Shown piece by piece: positions 27,003 to 34,868 of a stretch of DNA of 64,000 bases (position 1 is its first letter; each line of letters opens with the position of its first letter). The notes beneath the pieces were generated by a model. The model was not told the origin of the DNA. It made no database searches and saw only the letters and a list, made by a program, of their open reading frames with translations. Source of the stretch: Pedobacter alluvionis (GTDB lineage: Bacteria > Bacteroidota > Bacteroidia > Sphingobacteriales > Sphingobacteriaceae); assembly GCF_003664035.1 (NCBI RefSeq), contig NZ_RCCK01000012.1:124001-188000 (forward strand), given 5' to 3'. The position numbers and the translations under genes were made by a program.

Positions 27003-27740
27003 ATGAAAAACAATGAACTAAAAACAAAAGGTGAACTTCGGGAAGAAAGTTTATTTGACAAAACTGTAGGCAGAAGATCCTTTCTTCAGTATGCAGGTGC
27101 AGGTGCTGCAGGTATTGCTTTGGTAGCAGCTGGTTGTAAAAAAGACCGCGGTTATGAAAACCCAAGTATGAATGGAGGCGCAACCTTAGATTTTAAAGAT
27201 GATATTGGGGTATTAAATTATGCTTATGCTTTAGAGCAACTGGAAGCTGCATTCTATATTCAGGTTGCCAATAGTAATACCCAATTTACTGGGTCAAATG
27301 CTGCAGCAAAAAAGGCATATTTTCAGGATATTCAGTTTCACGAAATTGCACATAGAGAATTTTTCAAAGCAGCTCTAACCACATCTGCAATCGGCAGTTT
27401 ACAGGTAGATTTCTCATCAATTGATTTTACCAGCGAAGCAAGCGTTCTAAGTGCCGCTATGGCTTTTGAAGATTTAGGTGTTGCTGCTTATAATGGTGCC
27501 GGATCAAGATTGAAAAATGCAACATATTTGCTGTTAGCCGGTAAGATTGTTTCAGTTGAAGCCCGCCACGCAGCTTATGTACGTGATTTAGTCTCAAATG
27601 GAACATTTGCTGATCTTAATAGTCTTACTGCACTCGGTGCTAATAACGCAGGTGGTTTAGACGCCGCATTAACGCCCGATAAGGTATTAGCCATTGCTGG
27701 AAAATATGTTAAAACCAAAATTAATGTAATCAATCTTTAA
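27003..27740 (+). CDS. ferritin-like domain protein, Tat-type lipoprotein
   Basis: A 245-residue exported protein. The N terminus has twin Arg R24-R25 (GRRSFLQYAGAGAAGIALVA) and a lipobox ending at C45 (VAAGC), so it is predicted to be Tat-exported and lipidated. The mature part is a four-helix Ferritin_2-like domain: YALEQLEAAFYIQ, IQFHEIAHREFF, AMAFEDLGVAAYNG and SVEARHAAYVRD hold Glu/His residues in di-iron-like positions. The family includes desiccation-related proteins; the function here is unproven. Followed by a related gene after 19 nt. Confidence 0.92.
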   Translation: MKNNELKTKGELREESLFDKTVGRRSFLQYAGAGAAGIALVAAGCKKDRGYENPSMNGGATLDFKDDIGVLNYAYALEQLEAAFYIQVANSNTQFTGSNAAAKKAYFQDIQFHEIAHREFFKAALTTSAIGSLQVDFSSIDFTSEASVLSAAMAFEDLGVAAYNGAGSRLKNATYLLLAGKIVSVEARHAAYVRDLVSNGTFADLNSLTALGANNAGGLDAALTPDKVLAIAGKYVKTKINVINL

Positions 27741-27759
27741 TTTTTAAAATCAGAAAATC

Positions 27760-28647
27760 ATGAATATCGTAAATATATTAGAAGAAATTGAAAAAGTTGA
27801 CGGTGAAATCTATGAGCGTTTAAATCCGAGAAGGGCCGCAATGAAAAGCTTTTTCAACATGGGCAAAAAAATCTCTTTAGCTGCTATGCCGCTGGCTCTG
27901 GGTTCAATGTTTCAAAAAGCATACGGACAAACAGCTTTACCTACTGCGGTTGTTGATGTATTAAACTTTGCTTTATCGTTAGAGTATTTAGAATACCATT
28001 TTTATAATCACTGTATTGTAGGCAAAACTGCAGGATCATCGGTAACCGATGTTACCTTTAATTTTCCTAATGCGGCCAGCCAAGCAGCTATTACTATCAT
28101 TCGTGATCACGAAAAAGCGCACGTTGATTTATTGGTAGGCGCTTTGGGAAGTTCTGCCCGTGCTCCTATTGCATACGCAGATACCGATTTTAGGGCTGGT
28201 GGAGCATTTGCTTCGGTATATTCTGATTATAATACTTTTTTGGCTGTAGCACAAGGTTTTGAAGATACAGGAGTTAGAGCGTACAAAGGTCAGGCAGGAG
28301 CCTTATTAGGTAGTCCTGTATTGCAAACCGCTTTACAAATCCATTCCGTAGAAGCACGTCATGCTTCGCATATCCGTCAAATGCGTACAGCAGCTGGTAC
28401 AGCAGTATACAAACCATGGGTTAGTCTTGGTGCTTCAGGGCAGGCAAATGATTCAGGGGTAGCTGCTGTTGATGCGGTATATGCTGGTGAAGATTTAACC
28501 GTACAAGCTGGTGCAAACATTGTGGGAATAGGTGGCAATGCAGGCATAACCAAAGCTGCAGCGGTTGAAAGTTTTGACGAGCCTTTAGATAAAGCGAGTG
28601 TAGTAACTATTGCGAACTTATTCTTAAGGGACGGAAAAAAATTATAG
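27760..28647 (+). CDS. ferritin-like domain protein, probably Tat-exported
   Basis: A 295-residue companion of the previous gene. After a cytosolic head it has NPRRAAMKSFF (R24-R25) and a hydrophobic stretch (ISLAAMPLALGSMFQKAYGQ) ending in a likely signal peptidase I site, with no lipobox. The ferritin-like core shows SLEYLEYHFYNH, IIRDHEKAHVDLL, AQGFEDTGVRAYKG and HSVEARHASHIR. The two proteins are clearly paralogous and probably work together at the periplasmic face. A GU-containing terminator follows at 28701. Confidence 0.92.
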   Translation: MNIVNILEEIEKVDGEIYERLNPRRAAMKSFFNMGKKISLAAMPLALGSMFQKAYGQTALPTAVVDVLNFALSLEYLEYHFYNHCIVGKTAGSSVTDVTFNFPNAASQAAITIIRDHEKAHVDLLVGALGSSARAPIAYADTDFRAGGAFASVYSDYNTFLAVAQGFEDTGVRAYKGQAGALLGSPVLQTALQIHSVEARHASHIRQMRTAAGTAVYKPWVSLGASGQANDSGVAAVDAVYAGEDLTVQAGANIVGIGGNAGITKAAAVESFDEPLDKASVVTIANLFLRDGKKL

Positions 28648-28700
28648 TGTATAAACAAACATATTCACATTATTAATTAGGTAATGTTTGGTTTAAGGTA

Positions 28701-28733
28701 GGGAGGTAGAACTTGGTTTTACTTCCCTTTTTT
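28701..28733 (+). terminator. terminator of the ferritin-like operon
   Basis: GGGAGGTAGAAC pairs with GTTTTACTTCCC (12 bp, two G-U), 3-nt loop, followed by TTTTTTG. Confidence 0.8.
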
Positions 28734-28823
28734 GAATAAGATTTTTAAGATGATAGGTTTTTAGGATTTACGCGTACAATAAAATGCATTTTCCATCATC
28801 CATCTCACATCATCCATTTTACA

Positions 28824-29948
28824 TTAGTACGTAATCACCTGCTCTTCTAAATGTTCAGGCAAATCCCTATAATTATATTTTTGTCCTCGTAACTGCGGTT
28901 CGAAACCTGCCGCTTTAATTGATTGTTGAATGCCGTTTGCGGTAAACCGGTGCGGTGCACCAGCAGCCGATACTACATTTTCTTCAATCATAATCGATCC
29001 AAAATCGTTAGCACCTGCATGTAAACAAAGCTGTGCAGTAGCTTTTCCAACCGTTAACCAGCTCGCCTGAATATTTTTAATATTTGGCAACATGATGCGG
29101 CTCAAGGCAATCATACGGATATATTCATCAGCTGTTACATTGTTGCTGATTCCACGTAACCTCTTTAATAAAGTGCCGTCATCCTGGAAAGGCCAGGGAA
29201 TAAAGGCCAGAAATCCGTTTGCGTCCGCTGGTTTTTCACTCTGTACCTGGCGGATCCAAACCAAATGCTCAAAACGCTCTTCGATGGTTTCAACATGGCC
29301 GAACATCATGGTTGCTGATGTGGTAATATCTAATTGATGGCATGCACGCATTACATCAAGCCATTCTTGTCCACCACATTTACCTTTTGAAATTAAACGC
29401 CTTACGCGGTCGTTTAAAATTTCTGCACCAGCGCCAGGCAGAGAATCCATGCCGGCTTCCTTTAATACTTTTAATACTTCGGTATGCGTCATACCCTCAA
29501 GTTTTGCAACGTGTGCAATTTCTGGCGGACCTAAAGCATGCAGTTTTAAATCAGGATATAATTCTTTTAGTTTTTTGAATAGGTCAGCATAAAATGCTAA
29601 ACCCAAATCGGGGTGATGGCCGCCCTGCAATAACAATTGATCTCCACCTAAACGGAAAGTCTCTTCAATCTTTACCTTATACGTTTCAATATCAGTAATG
29701 TAACTTTCGTCGTGGCCAGGCCTGCGGAAGAAATTACAGAATTTACAGTTGGCAATACAAACGTTGGTGGTATTTACATTACGGTCGATCTGCCAGGTTA
29801 CTTTTCCACTGGGTACCTGAATCTTCCTCAATTCATTCGCCACAAACATTAACGATGCAGTATCAGCATGATGGTATAAATGTACACCTTCTTCAAGGCT
29901 CAAAAAATCGAAATGTAATGCCCTTTGCAGTAAATCGGCTGTATTCAT
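28824..29948 (-). CDS. mqnC: cyclic dehypoxanthinyl futalosine synthase
   Basis: Radical SAM enzyme of the futalosine menaquinone pathway. The 4Fe-4S motif is NVCIANCKFC (C64, C68, C71). The DRNVNTTNVC entry, LLQGGHHPDL and HALGPPEIAHVA blocks are typical of MqnC, and the absence of an MqnE-type N terminus separates it from aminofutalosine synthase. 374 residues is the usual length. The start codon is only 4 nt after a -7 promoter element, suggesting a leaderless transcript. Other mqn genes are not in the window. Confidence 0.95.
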   Translation of the reverse strand: MNTADLLQRALHFDFLSLEEGVHLYHHADTASLMFVANELRKIQVPSGKVTWQIDRNVNTTNVCIANCKFCNFFRRPGHDESYITDIETYKVKIEETFRLGGDQLLLQGGHHPDLGLAFYADLFKKLKELYPDLKLHALGPPEIAHVAKLEGMTHTEVLKVLKEAGMDSLPGAGAEILNDRVRRLISKGKCGGQEWLDVMRACHQLDITTSATMMFGHVETIEERFEHLVWIRQVQSEKPADANGFLAFIPWPFQDDGTLLKRLRGISNNVTADEYIRMIALSRIMLPNIKNIQASWLTVGKATAQLCLHAGANDFGSIMIEENVVSAAGAPHRFTANGIQQSIKAAGFEPQLRGQKYNYRDLPEHLEEQVITY

Positions 29949-29952
29949 ATTA

Positions 29953-29960
29953 CAAAGATA
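29953..29960 (-). promoter_or_regulatory. -7 element abutting mqnC
   Basis: TATCTTTG on the minus strand ends 4 nt before the mqnC ATG, so the transcript would start at or inside the start codon. No well-spaced TTG is seen. Confidence 0.6.
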
Positions 29961-30123
29961 AAGAAAAGTCCTTAGTCGTGAGTCCCAAGTCGTCAGTCTT
30001 TAGTAAAAGATTGGTGTGTTTAAGAAGTAATTTTTCGTATGTTTTGCTTTTTTATCTTCCCTATTACATTTTCCATCTTTCAATTTCCCTTAAAACAATA
30101 TCTTTACGGTTCTAAAATTAGAT

Positions 30124-31368
30124 ATGGTAGATTTTAATCGTTTTACACTTGCCAATGGTTTAAAAGTTTTGGTGCATGAAGATGCAACAACGCCAATGGC
30201 AGTTTTAAATATTTTATATGATGTGGGTGCCCGTGATGAGGATCCTGAAAAAACCGGTTTTGCACATTTATTTGAGCATTTAATGTTCGGCGGATCGGTA
30301 AATATTCCGAATTACGATGAACCTTTGCAGCGGGTAGGTGGTGAGAACAACGCTTTTACGAGCAATGATATTACGAATTATTACATCACGCTGCCTGCAG
30401 AAAACATAGAAACGGCATTTTGGCTGGAAAGCGACCGGATGCTCAGCCTTGCTTTTTCTGAAAAAAGTTTAGATACGCAAAGGAATGTAGTAAGCGAGGA
30501 ATTTAAGCAACGTTACCTTAACCAGCCTTATGGTGATGTTTGGTTAAAATTGCGTCCACTGGCTTATAAAAAGCACTCTTACCGATGGGCAACTATTGGT
30601 AAAGAACTTTCGCATATTGAAAATGCAACAATGGATGATGTAAAAGCATTTTTCAAAAAACATTATACGCCACAAAATGCAATTTTGGTTGTTGGCGGAA
30701 ATGTGAAAACAGCAGATGTGAAAAAAATGGCTGAAAAATGGTTCGAACCAATTCCGGCAGGTGAGAAATATAATCGAAATTTAATTCAGGAAGATTCTCA
30801 AACTGAAGCCAGGCAAGAAACGGTTAGGGCTAATGTACCCTTAAATGCGATTTATATGGCTTTTAAAATACCGGGAAGATTAAATCAGGATTATTACGCC
30901 TTTGATTTATTATCCGATATTTTATCACGGGGACAGTCTTCGCGTTTGTACAATAGCCTGTTGAAAGAACAAAAACTTTTCAGCGATATCAACGCCTATA
31001 TTTCAAGTAGTTTAGATCCGGGTTTGTTTATTGTTGAGGGTAAACTGGTTGAGGGGATTACAATTGAAACTGCCGAAAAGGCAATCTGGGCTGAACTGGA
31101 AAAATTAAAGAACGAACTCGTTTCTGAAACTGAATTAACTAAGGTAAAGAATAAGGTAGAATCAGTACTCGTGTTTTCTGAGATGAGCCTGCTTGATAAA
31201 GCGATGAACCTGGCTTACTACGAACTATTGGGCGATGCTGCTATGTTGAACCAGGAAACGGAAGAATTTTTAAAAGTAGAGGCAAAAGATATCAAAAGGA
31301 TATCTAACGAAACTTTTAACCATAAATCATCATCTACTTTATATTACTTAACTGAAGAAAATGCTTAA
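30124..31368 (+). CDS. M16 zinc protease, catalytic subunit
   Basis: Pitrilysin/MPP-beta-like protease of 414 residues. The inverted zinc motif HLFEH is at H48-E51-H52, with the downstream Glu in NVVSEEFKQRY as the third ligand. A C-terminal inactive half-domain follows. Cytosolic or periplasmic location cannot be decided since no signal peptide is seen. The next gene overlaps by 8 nt and encodes the non-catalytic partner, so the two probably form a heterodimer. Confidence 0.95.
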   Translation: MVDFNRFTLANGLKVLVHEDATTPMAVLNILYDVGARDEDPEKTGFAHLFEHLMFGGSVNIPNYDEPLQRVGGENNAFTSNDITNYYITLPAENIETAFWLESDRMLSLAFSEKSLDTQRNVVSEEFKQRYLNQPYGDVWLKLRPLAYKKHSYRWATIGKELSHIENATMDDVKAFFKKHYTPQNAILVVGGNVKTADVKKMAEKWFEPIPAGEKYNRNLIQEDSQTEARQETVRANVPLNAIYMAFKIPGRLNQDYYAFDLLSDILSRGQSSRLYNSLLKEQKLFSDINAYISSSLDPGLFIVEGKLVEGITIETAEKAIWAELEKLKNELVSETELTKVKNKVESVLVFSEMSLLDKAMNLAYYELLGDAAMLNQETEEFLKVEAKDIKRISNETFNHKSSSTLYYLTEENA

Positions 31369-32632
31369 CAGACAACAGGCGCCTGATTTTAAGCAGGTAT
31401 CGACAATAAATTTTATCCATCCGGAGAAAAAAGTATTAGATAATGGTATATCCGTTTTCACTATCTATTCTGGCGAACAGGATCTGGTGCGTATCGAATT
31501 TATTTTCGATAATGTTAACTGGAAATCCGAAAAACCATTGCAGGCTATTGCAGTGAGCGCATTGATCAATAATGGAACAAATAAATTATCGGCAAAAGAG
31601 ATAGCCGAACAAATTGATTTTTATGGTGCATTTTTCCAAACAGAATATGTCCAGGATCAATCTTCGGTTACGTTATATACTTTAAATAAACATTTACGTT
31701 CGGTATTACCGATTGTGAAAGATGTTCTATCAGAAAGTCAGTTTCCACAGCAGGAACTTGATATTTACATCCAAAACCAGAAACAAAAACTGCAGGTAAA
31801 CCTCAAGAAAAACGATATTCTCGCGAGAAAGGAGTTTGCGCACGCTTTATTTGGTAATACCGCCTATGGTGTAAATATACAGGCTGAACATTATGATGGT
31901 TTAAAACGTGAAGACCTGGTTGATTATTTTAAAGCGGCTTATGCACCTAACAACTGCACCATTATTGTTTCCGGAAAGTTTGATGAGGCAAGTTTTAATT
32001 TGCTAAACGATGCCTTTGGTAAAGATTGGGAAAAGAGCAATGCAATAAAAAACAGTTTTGATTTTGCCGCAACTGCAAAACAGACTATTTATACCGAAAA
32101 ACCAGAAGCTTTGCAGTCTGCTATCAGGATTGGTCAATTGGCCATAAACCGTAAACATGAAGATTTCTCGGGACTTCAGATTCTAAATACCGTTTTAGGT
32201 GGGTATTTTGGTTCGCGTTTAATGAACAATATCCGTGAAGATAAAGGCTATACTTATGGCATTGGTTCAGGGGTTTCTTCGCTGCAGCAGGCAGGTTATC
32301 TTTTTATCGCTACCGAAGTTGGTGCTGATGTGTGTGCGGCTGCATTAACTGAGATTTATAAAGAGATCGAGATATTGAAAACTGAACTGGTAGGGGACAA
32401 GGAACTGAACCTGGTTCGGAACTACATGCTGGGTTCTATGTTGGGCAGTTTGGAGAACGTTTTCTCCCATGCCGATAAATTCAAGAATATTTATTTCGCA
32501 GGATTGGATTACGATTACTATGCCAAATATATAGAGACAGTTAAGACCATTACTGCTGAAGAATTACTTGCCATGGCGAATAAATACCTGACTACAGATC
32601 ATTTTACTGAAGTAGTCATTGGGAATAAGTAA
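31361..32632 (+). CDS. M16 family protein, non-catalytic partner
   Basis: A 423-residue M16 homologue lacking the HxxEH zinc motif (the corresponding region reads ALINNGTNKLSAKEIAEQID) but keeping the Arg/Tyr substrate-binding motif of the C-terminal half (GSRLMNNIREDKGYTYGIGS). This matches MPP-alpha-like subunits in heterodimeric bacterial M16B proteases. Overlaps the catalytic gene by 8 nt, so translation is coupled and equal subunit ratios are expected. Confidence 0.94.
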   Translation: MLNRQQAPDFKQVSTINFIHPEKKVLDNGISVFTIYSGEQDLVRIEFIFDNVNWKSEKPLQAIAVSALINNGTNKLSAKEIAEQIDFYGAFFQTEYVQDQSSVTLYTLNKHLRSVLPIVKDVLSESQFPQQELDIYIQNQKQKLQVNLKKNDILARKEFAHALFGNTAYGVNIQAEHYDGLKREDLVDYFKAAYAPNNCTIIVSGKFDEASFNLLNDAFGKDWEKSNAIKNSFDFAATAKQTIYTEKPEALQSAIRIGQLAINRKHEDFSGLQILNTVLGGYFGSRLMNNIREDKGYTYGIGSGVSSLQQAGYLFIATEVGADVCAAALTEIYKEIEILKTELVGDKELNLVRNYMLGSMLGSLENVFSHADKFKNIYFAGLDYDYYAKYIETVKTITAEELLAMANKYLTTDHFTEVVIGNK

Positions 32633-32649
32633 GTGCGAATAGCTTAATT

Positions 32650-32684
32650 AAAGAAGTCAAGTTTTTAAAACCTGACTTCTTTTT
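32650..32684. terminator. bidirectional terminator between M16 operon and ppnP
   Basis: AAGAAGTCA/TGACTTCTT stem with inner AGTTTTTAAAACCT pairing and T-rich flanks on both strands, between convergent genes. Confidence 0.8.
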
Positions 32685-32687
32685 AAA

Positions 32688-32969
32688 CTACCTATACTGG
32701 CATAAATATGCCGTTTGTATAGTCGTTTTTACTTTAAACGATGAATTTGCGGGAACTTCGAATTTATCGCCTGCTTTAATGCTTTGCCATTCATTGGCAT
32801 CAGGAAGTAAGGCTTCTAATTTACCCTCTATAACAAGCATAATTTCTTTTTGATCCGTACCAAAGGTATATTCTCCCGGATTGATAATGCCAACAGTCGA
32901 TTTGCCTTCAGCGGTTTCATAACCCAGCGATTTAACGTTGCCATCAAAATATTGGTTTTCAGTAATCAT
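32688..32969 (-). CDS. ppnP: pyrimidine/purine nucleoside phosphorylase
   Basis: A 93-residue single-domain cupin of the YaiE/PpnP (DUF1255) family, known to phosphorolyse several nucleosides. Family signatures: NQYFDGNVKSLGYE at the N terminus, STVGIINPGEYTFGT, and FEVPANSSFKVKT near the end. Full family length. It begins 3 nt after the stop of the DUF3857 gene at 32973 on the same strand, so it is probably the last gene of that operon, an odd pairing without known logic. Confidence 0.95.
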   Translation of the reverse strand: MITENQYFDGNVKSLGYETAEGKSTVGIINPGEYTFGTDQKEIMLVIEGKLEALLPDANEWQSIKAGDKFEVPANSSFKVKTTIQTAYLCQYR

Positions 32970-32972
32970 AAT

Positions 32973-34868
32973 TTATAAGGTTTTAGCTAAAACAGCTTTT
33001 TGTTTATCGGCCTGATAGATCTTTTTATAAAAATCTACATACTCCCCATATTTTTCTGGTGGGTACTTTTTATTATTCATGGTTTGCGTGCGGTTATAAA
33101 CAATCGTATTGTCTTTTATACTGAATTTAGCGCTGTACGACCCAAACTCCGAAGTAATGGTAATATCTTTTGGAATAAACTCTACATTGTATCCTTTTGG
33201 TAAGATGTAACTAATTTCATCATCATCATTATAACTAAAGGGAACAGCGAAGTATGTTTTTCTTCCCTCTACTTTAAGCGGAACGCTTTCTCGACGGTTA
33301 ACCTGATTGACCACTAAAAACAACTTATCTCCACCTTTGGTTAATAGTGGATTGGTTTTAAAGTTAATCTCTTCTGTTAGCACAGGCACCGTTTTGTCTG
33401 GCTGTGCATACTTATAACTAACCAGCTCAGCCATCGGAATGGAACTTTCTTCAATTATTTTTTTCCTAAGATCAACAGGTTCCATTAAAGTCATCGAAAA
33501 ATTTTCTTCAAATTGTGCGTTGCCATAGGTTGATTTTATTTCAGAACTGGCCGTACCATCTTCTGCCAATATAATTTTGGTTTTTCTGATCTGATAATTT
33601 TCCCTGGCATTGTAAACTGGGGTATGCACTATTTTCCCTCCGTCTTCAGTTACCATTAATACATTCCGGTCAGAATTGCTATAGCCAATAAATCCCATTG
33701 GTTTATATTGACTGGTGCATTCTAAAAAGGTAGTGTCTTTTGGAAGAGGAACACATAAAATCATGTGGTTGGCCTGCCCCACACTCGAGTAATTGGGGTT
33801 TAAACTGGGCATATCATTTCCAATAACGATTAAATTTGAGGGAATTCCTGCTTCGTTTAATAAAGCCTTCATATAATTAGAAAGCGCTTTACAATCGCCG
33901 TAATTCACCTGTGCCACTTTTTCGGCTAAAATAGGCCTGAAGCCACCTATTCCTAGTTGAACACTTACATAACGGGTGTTTTGCTGCAAATGGTTATATA
34001 GAATCCGGATCTTTTCTTTTGATGTTTTAGCGTCTTTAATTAAATTCTGTACCATTAACCTGGTTGCTTCCGGAAGCTTATTTCCACCTTGATTTAACGT
34101 AAACAACCACGAACCAAAATTTTTCCAGTTATCGAAATTACCTGTCGAGCCATCATATTCGAACTGATTTGGAGCAGCTTTAACCCAGGTAGCAATATTA
34201 TCAATCCCTGTACTTAAAGGCTCTTCAGCAACTGCACTAACATTGGCACTTTTCCATTTATACTGTACTTTTTCTCCATTAATTACCGAGTCGGTCTTTA
34301 AATTCGAACTCGTAATGTACCTCATTTTGTAGTTCTTTGCCCTTTGAATGGTGTAGGCCGATTTTTCTACCGATACGCCAAAACCTTTCAGGTCTCGCCA
34401 CGAAGGGAAATAAAGTAGTCCGTTATAGTCCTGGCTATAGCTATATTCTATGGTGTACGGATAGGTTATACTTACAAATTTTAAGAGCTTCATCCTATTG
34501 TCCTCAAAGATCGAAAAATCGGAAATCAGGCTTTGGTCATTAATATCAGAACTTTTATAGTCTTTTATTTTTTTGCCTGCAGCATCGTAAAGGGTCGCTT
34601 TGATGTTATATATGCTGCTGAATTTATCATAAACCTCTGCCATTTCTCCATATTGGTCGCCTGCTTTGTTTAAAATGGTAATTGCTATTTTATAATCCAT
34701 TTTTGCTGCTCCCAATCCCTTAACATCAAAAAGTGATTCTTCATTCCTGATCACCACAATTGCATCTTTTTTCAGGTTTTCGGGAATTTTTGCTACATCA
34801 TAATCTGTCTGTGCAAACACAGTATTAATACCCAAAAGCGAAAGCGCTAAACTTAAATAATATTTCAT
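32973..34868 (-). CDS. DUF3857 and transglutaminase-like exported protein, triad-like residues kept
   Basis: A 631-residue exported protein. Signal peptide ends FAQ (about 20). DUF3857 occupies about 50-220 and a transglutaminase-like fold about 280-400, with C326 (YGDCKALSNYM), H368 (ANHMILC) and E383 (TFLECTSQY) in the positions of a Cys-His-Asp/Glu triad. A C-terminal DUF3858-like beta domain follows. Role unknown; possibly a cell-surface amidase or peptide-processing enzyme. Its ATG overlaps by one base (TAATG) the stop of the upstream homologue. Confidence 0.9.
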   Translation of the reverse strand: MKYYLSLALSLLGINTVFAQTDYDVAKIPENLKKDAIVVIRNEESLFDVKGLGAAKMDYKIAITILNKAGDQYGEMAEVYDKFSSIYNIKATLYDAAGKKIKDYKSSDINDQSLISDFSIFEDNRMKLLKFVSITYPYTIEYSYSQDYNGLLYFPSWRDLKGFGVSVEKSAYTIQRAKNYKMRYITSSNLKTDSVINGEKVQYKWKSANVSAVAEEPLSTGIDNIATWVKAAPNQFEYDGSTGNFDNWKNFGSWLFTLNQGGNKLPEATRLMVQNLIKDAKTSKEKIRILYNHLQQNTRYVSVQLGIGGFRPILAEKVAQVNYGDCKALSNYMKALLNEAGIPSNLIVIGNDMPSLNPNYSSVGQANHMILCVPLPKDTTFLECTSQYKPMGFIGYSNSDRNVLMVTEDGGKIVHTPVYNARENYQIRKTKIILAEDGTASSEIKSTYGNAQFEENFSMTLMEPVDLRKKIIEESSIPMAELVSYKYAQPDKTVPVLTEEINFKTNPLLTKGGDKLFLVVNQVNRRESVPLKVEGRKTYFAVPFSYNDDDEISYILPKGYNVEFIPKDITITSEFGSYSAKFSIKDNTIVYNRTQTMNNKKYPPEKYGEYVDFYKKIYQADKQKAVLAKTL

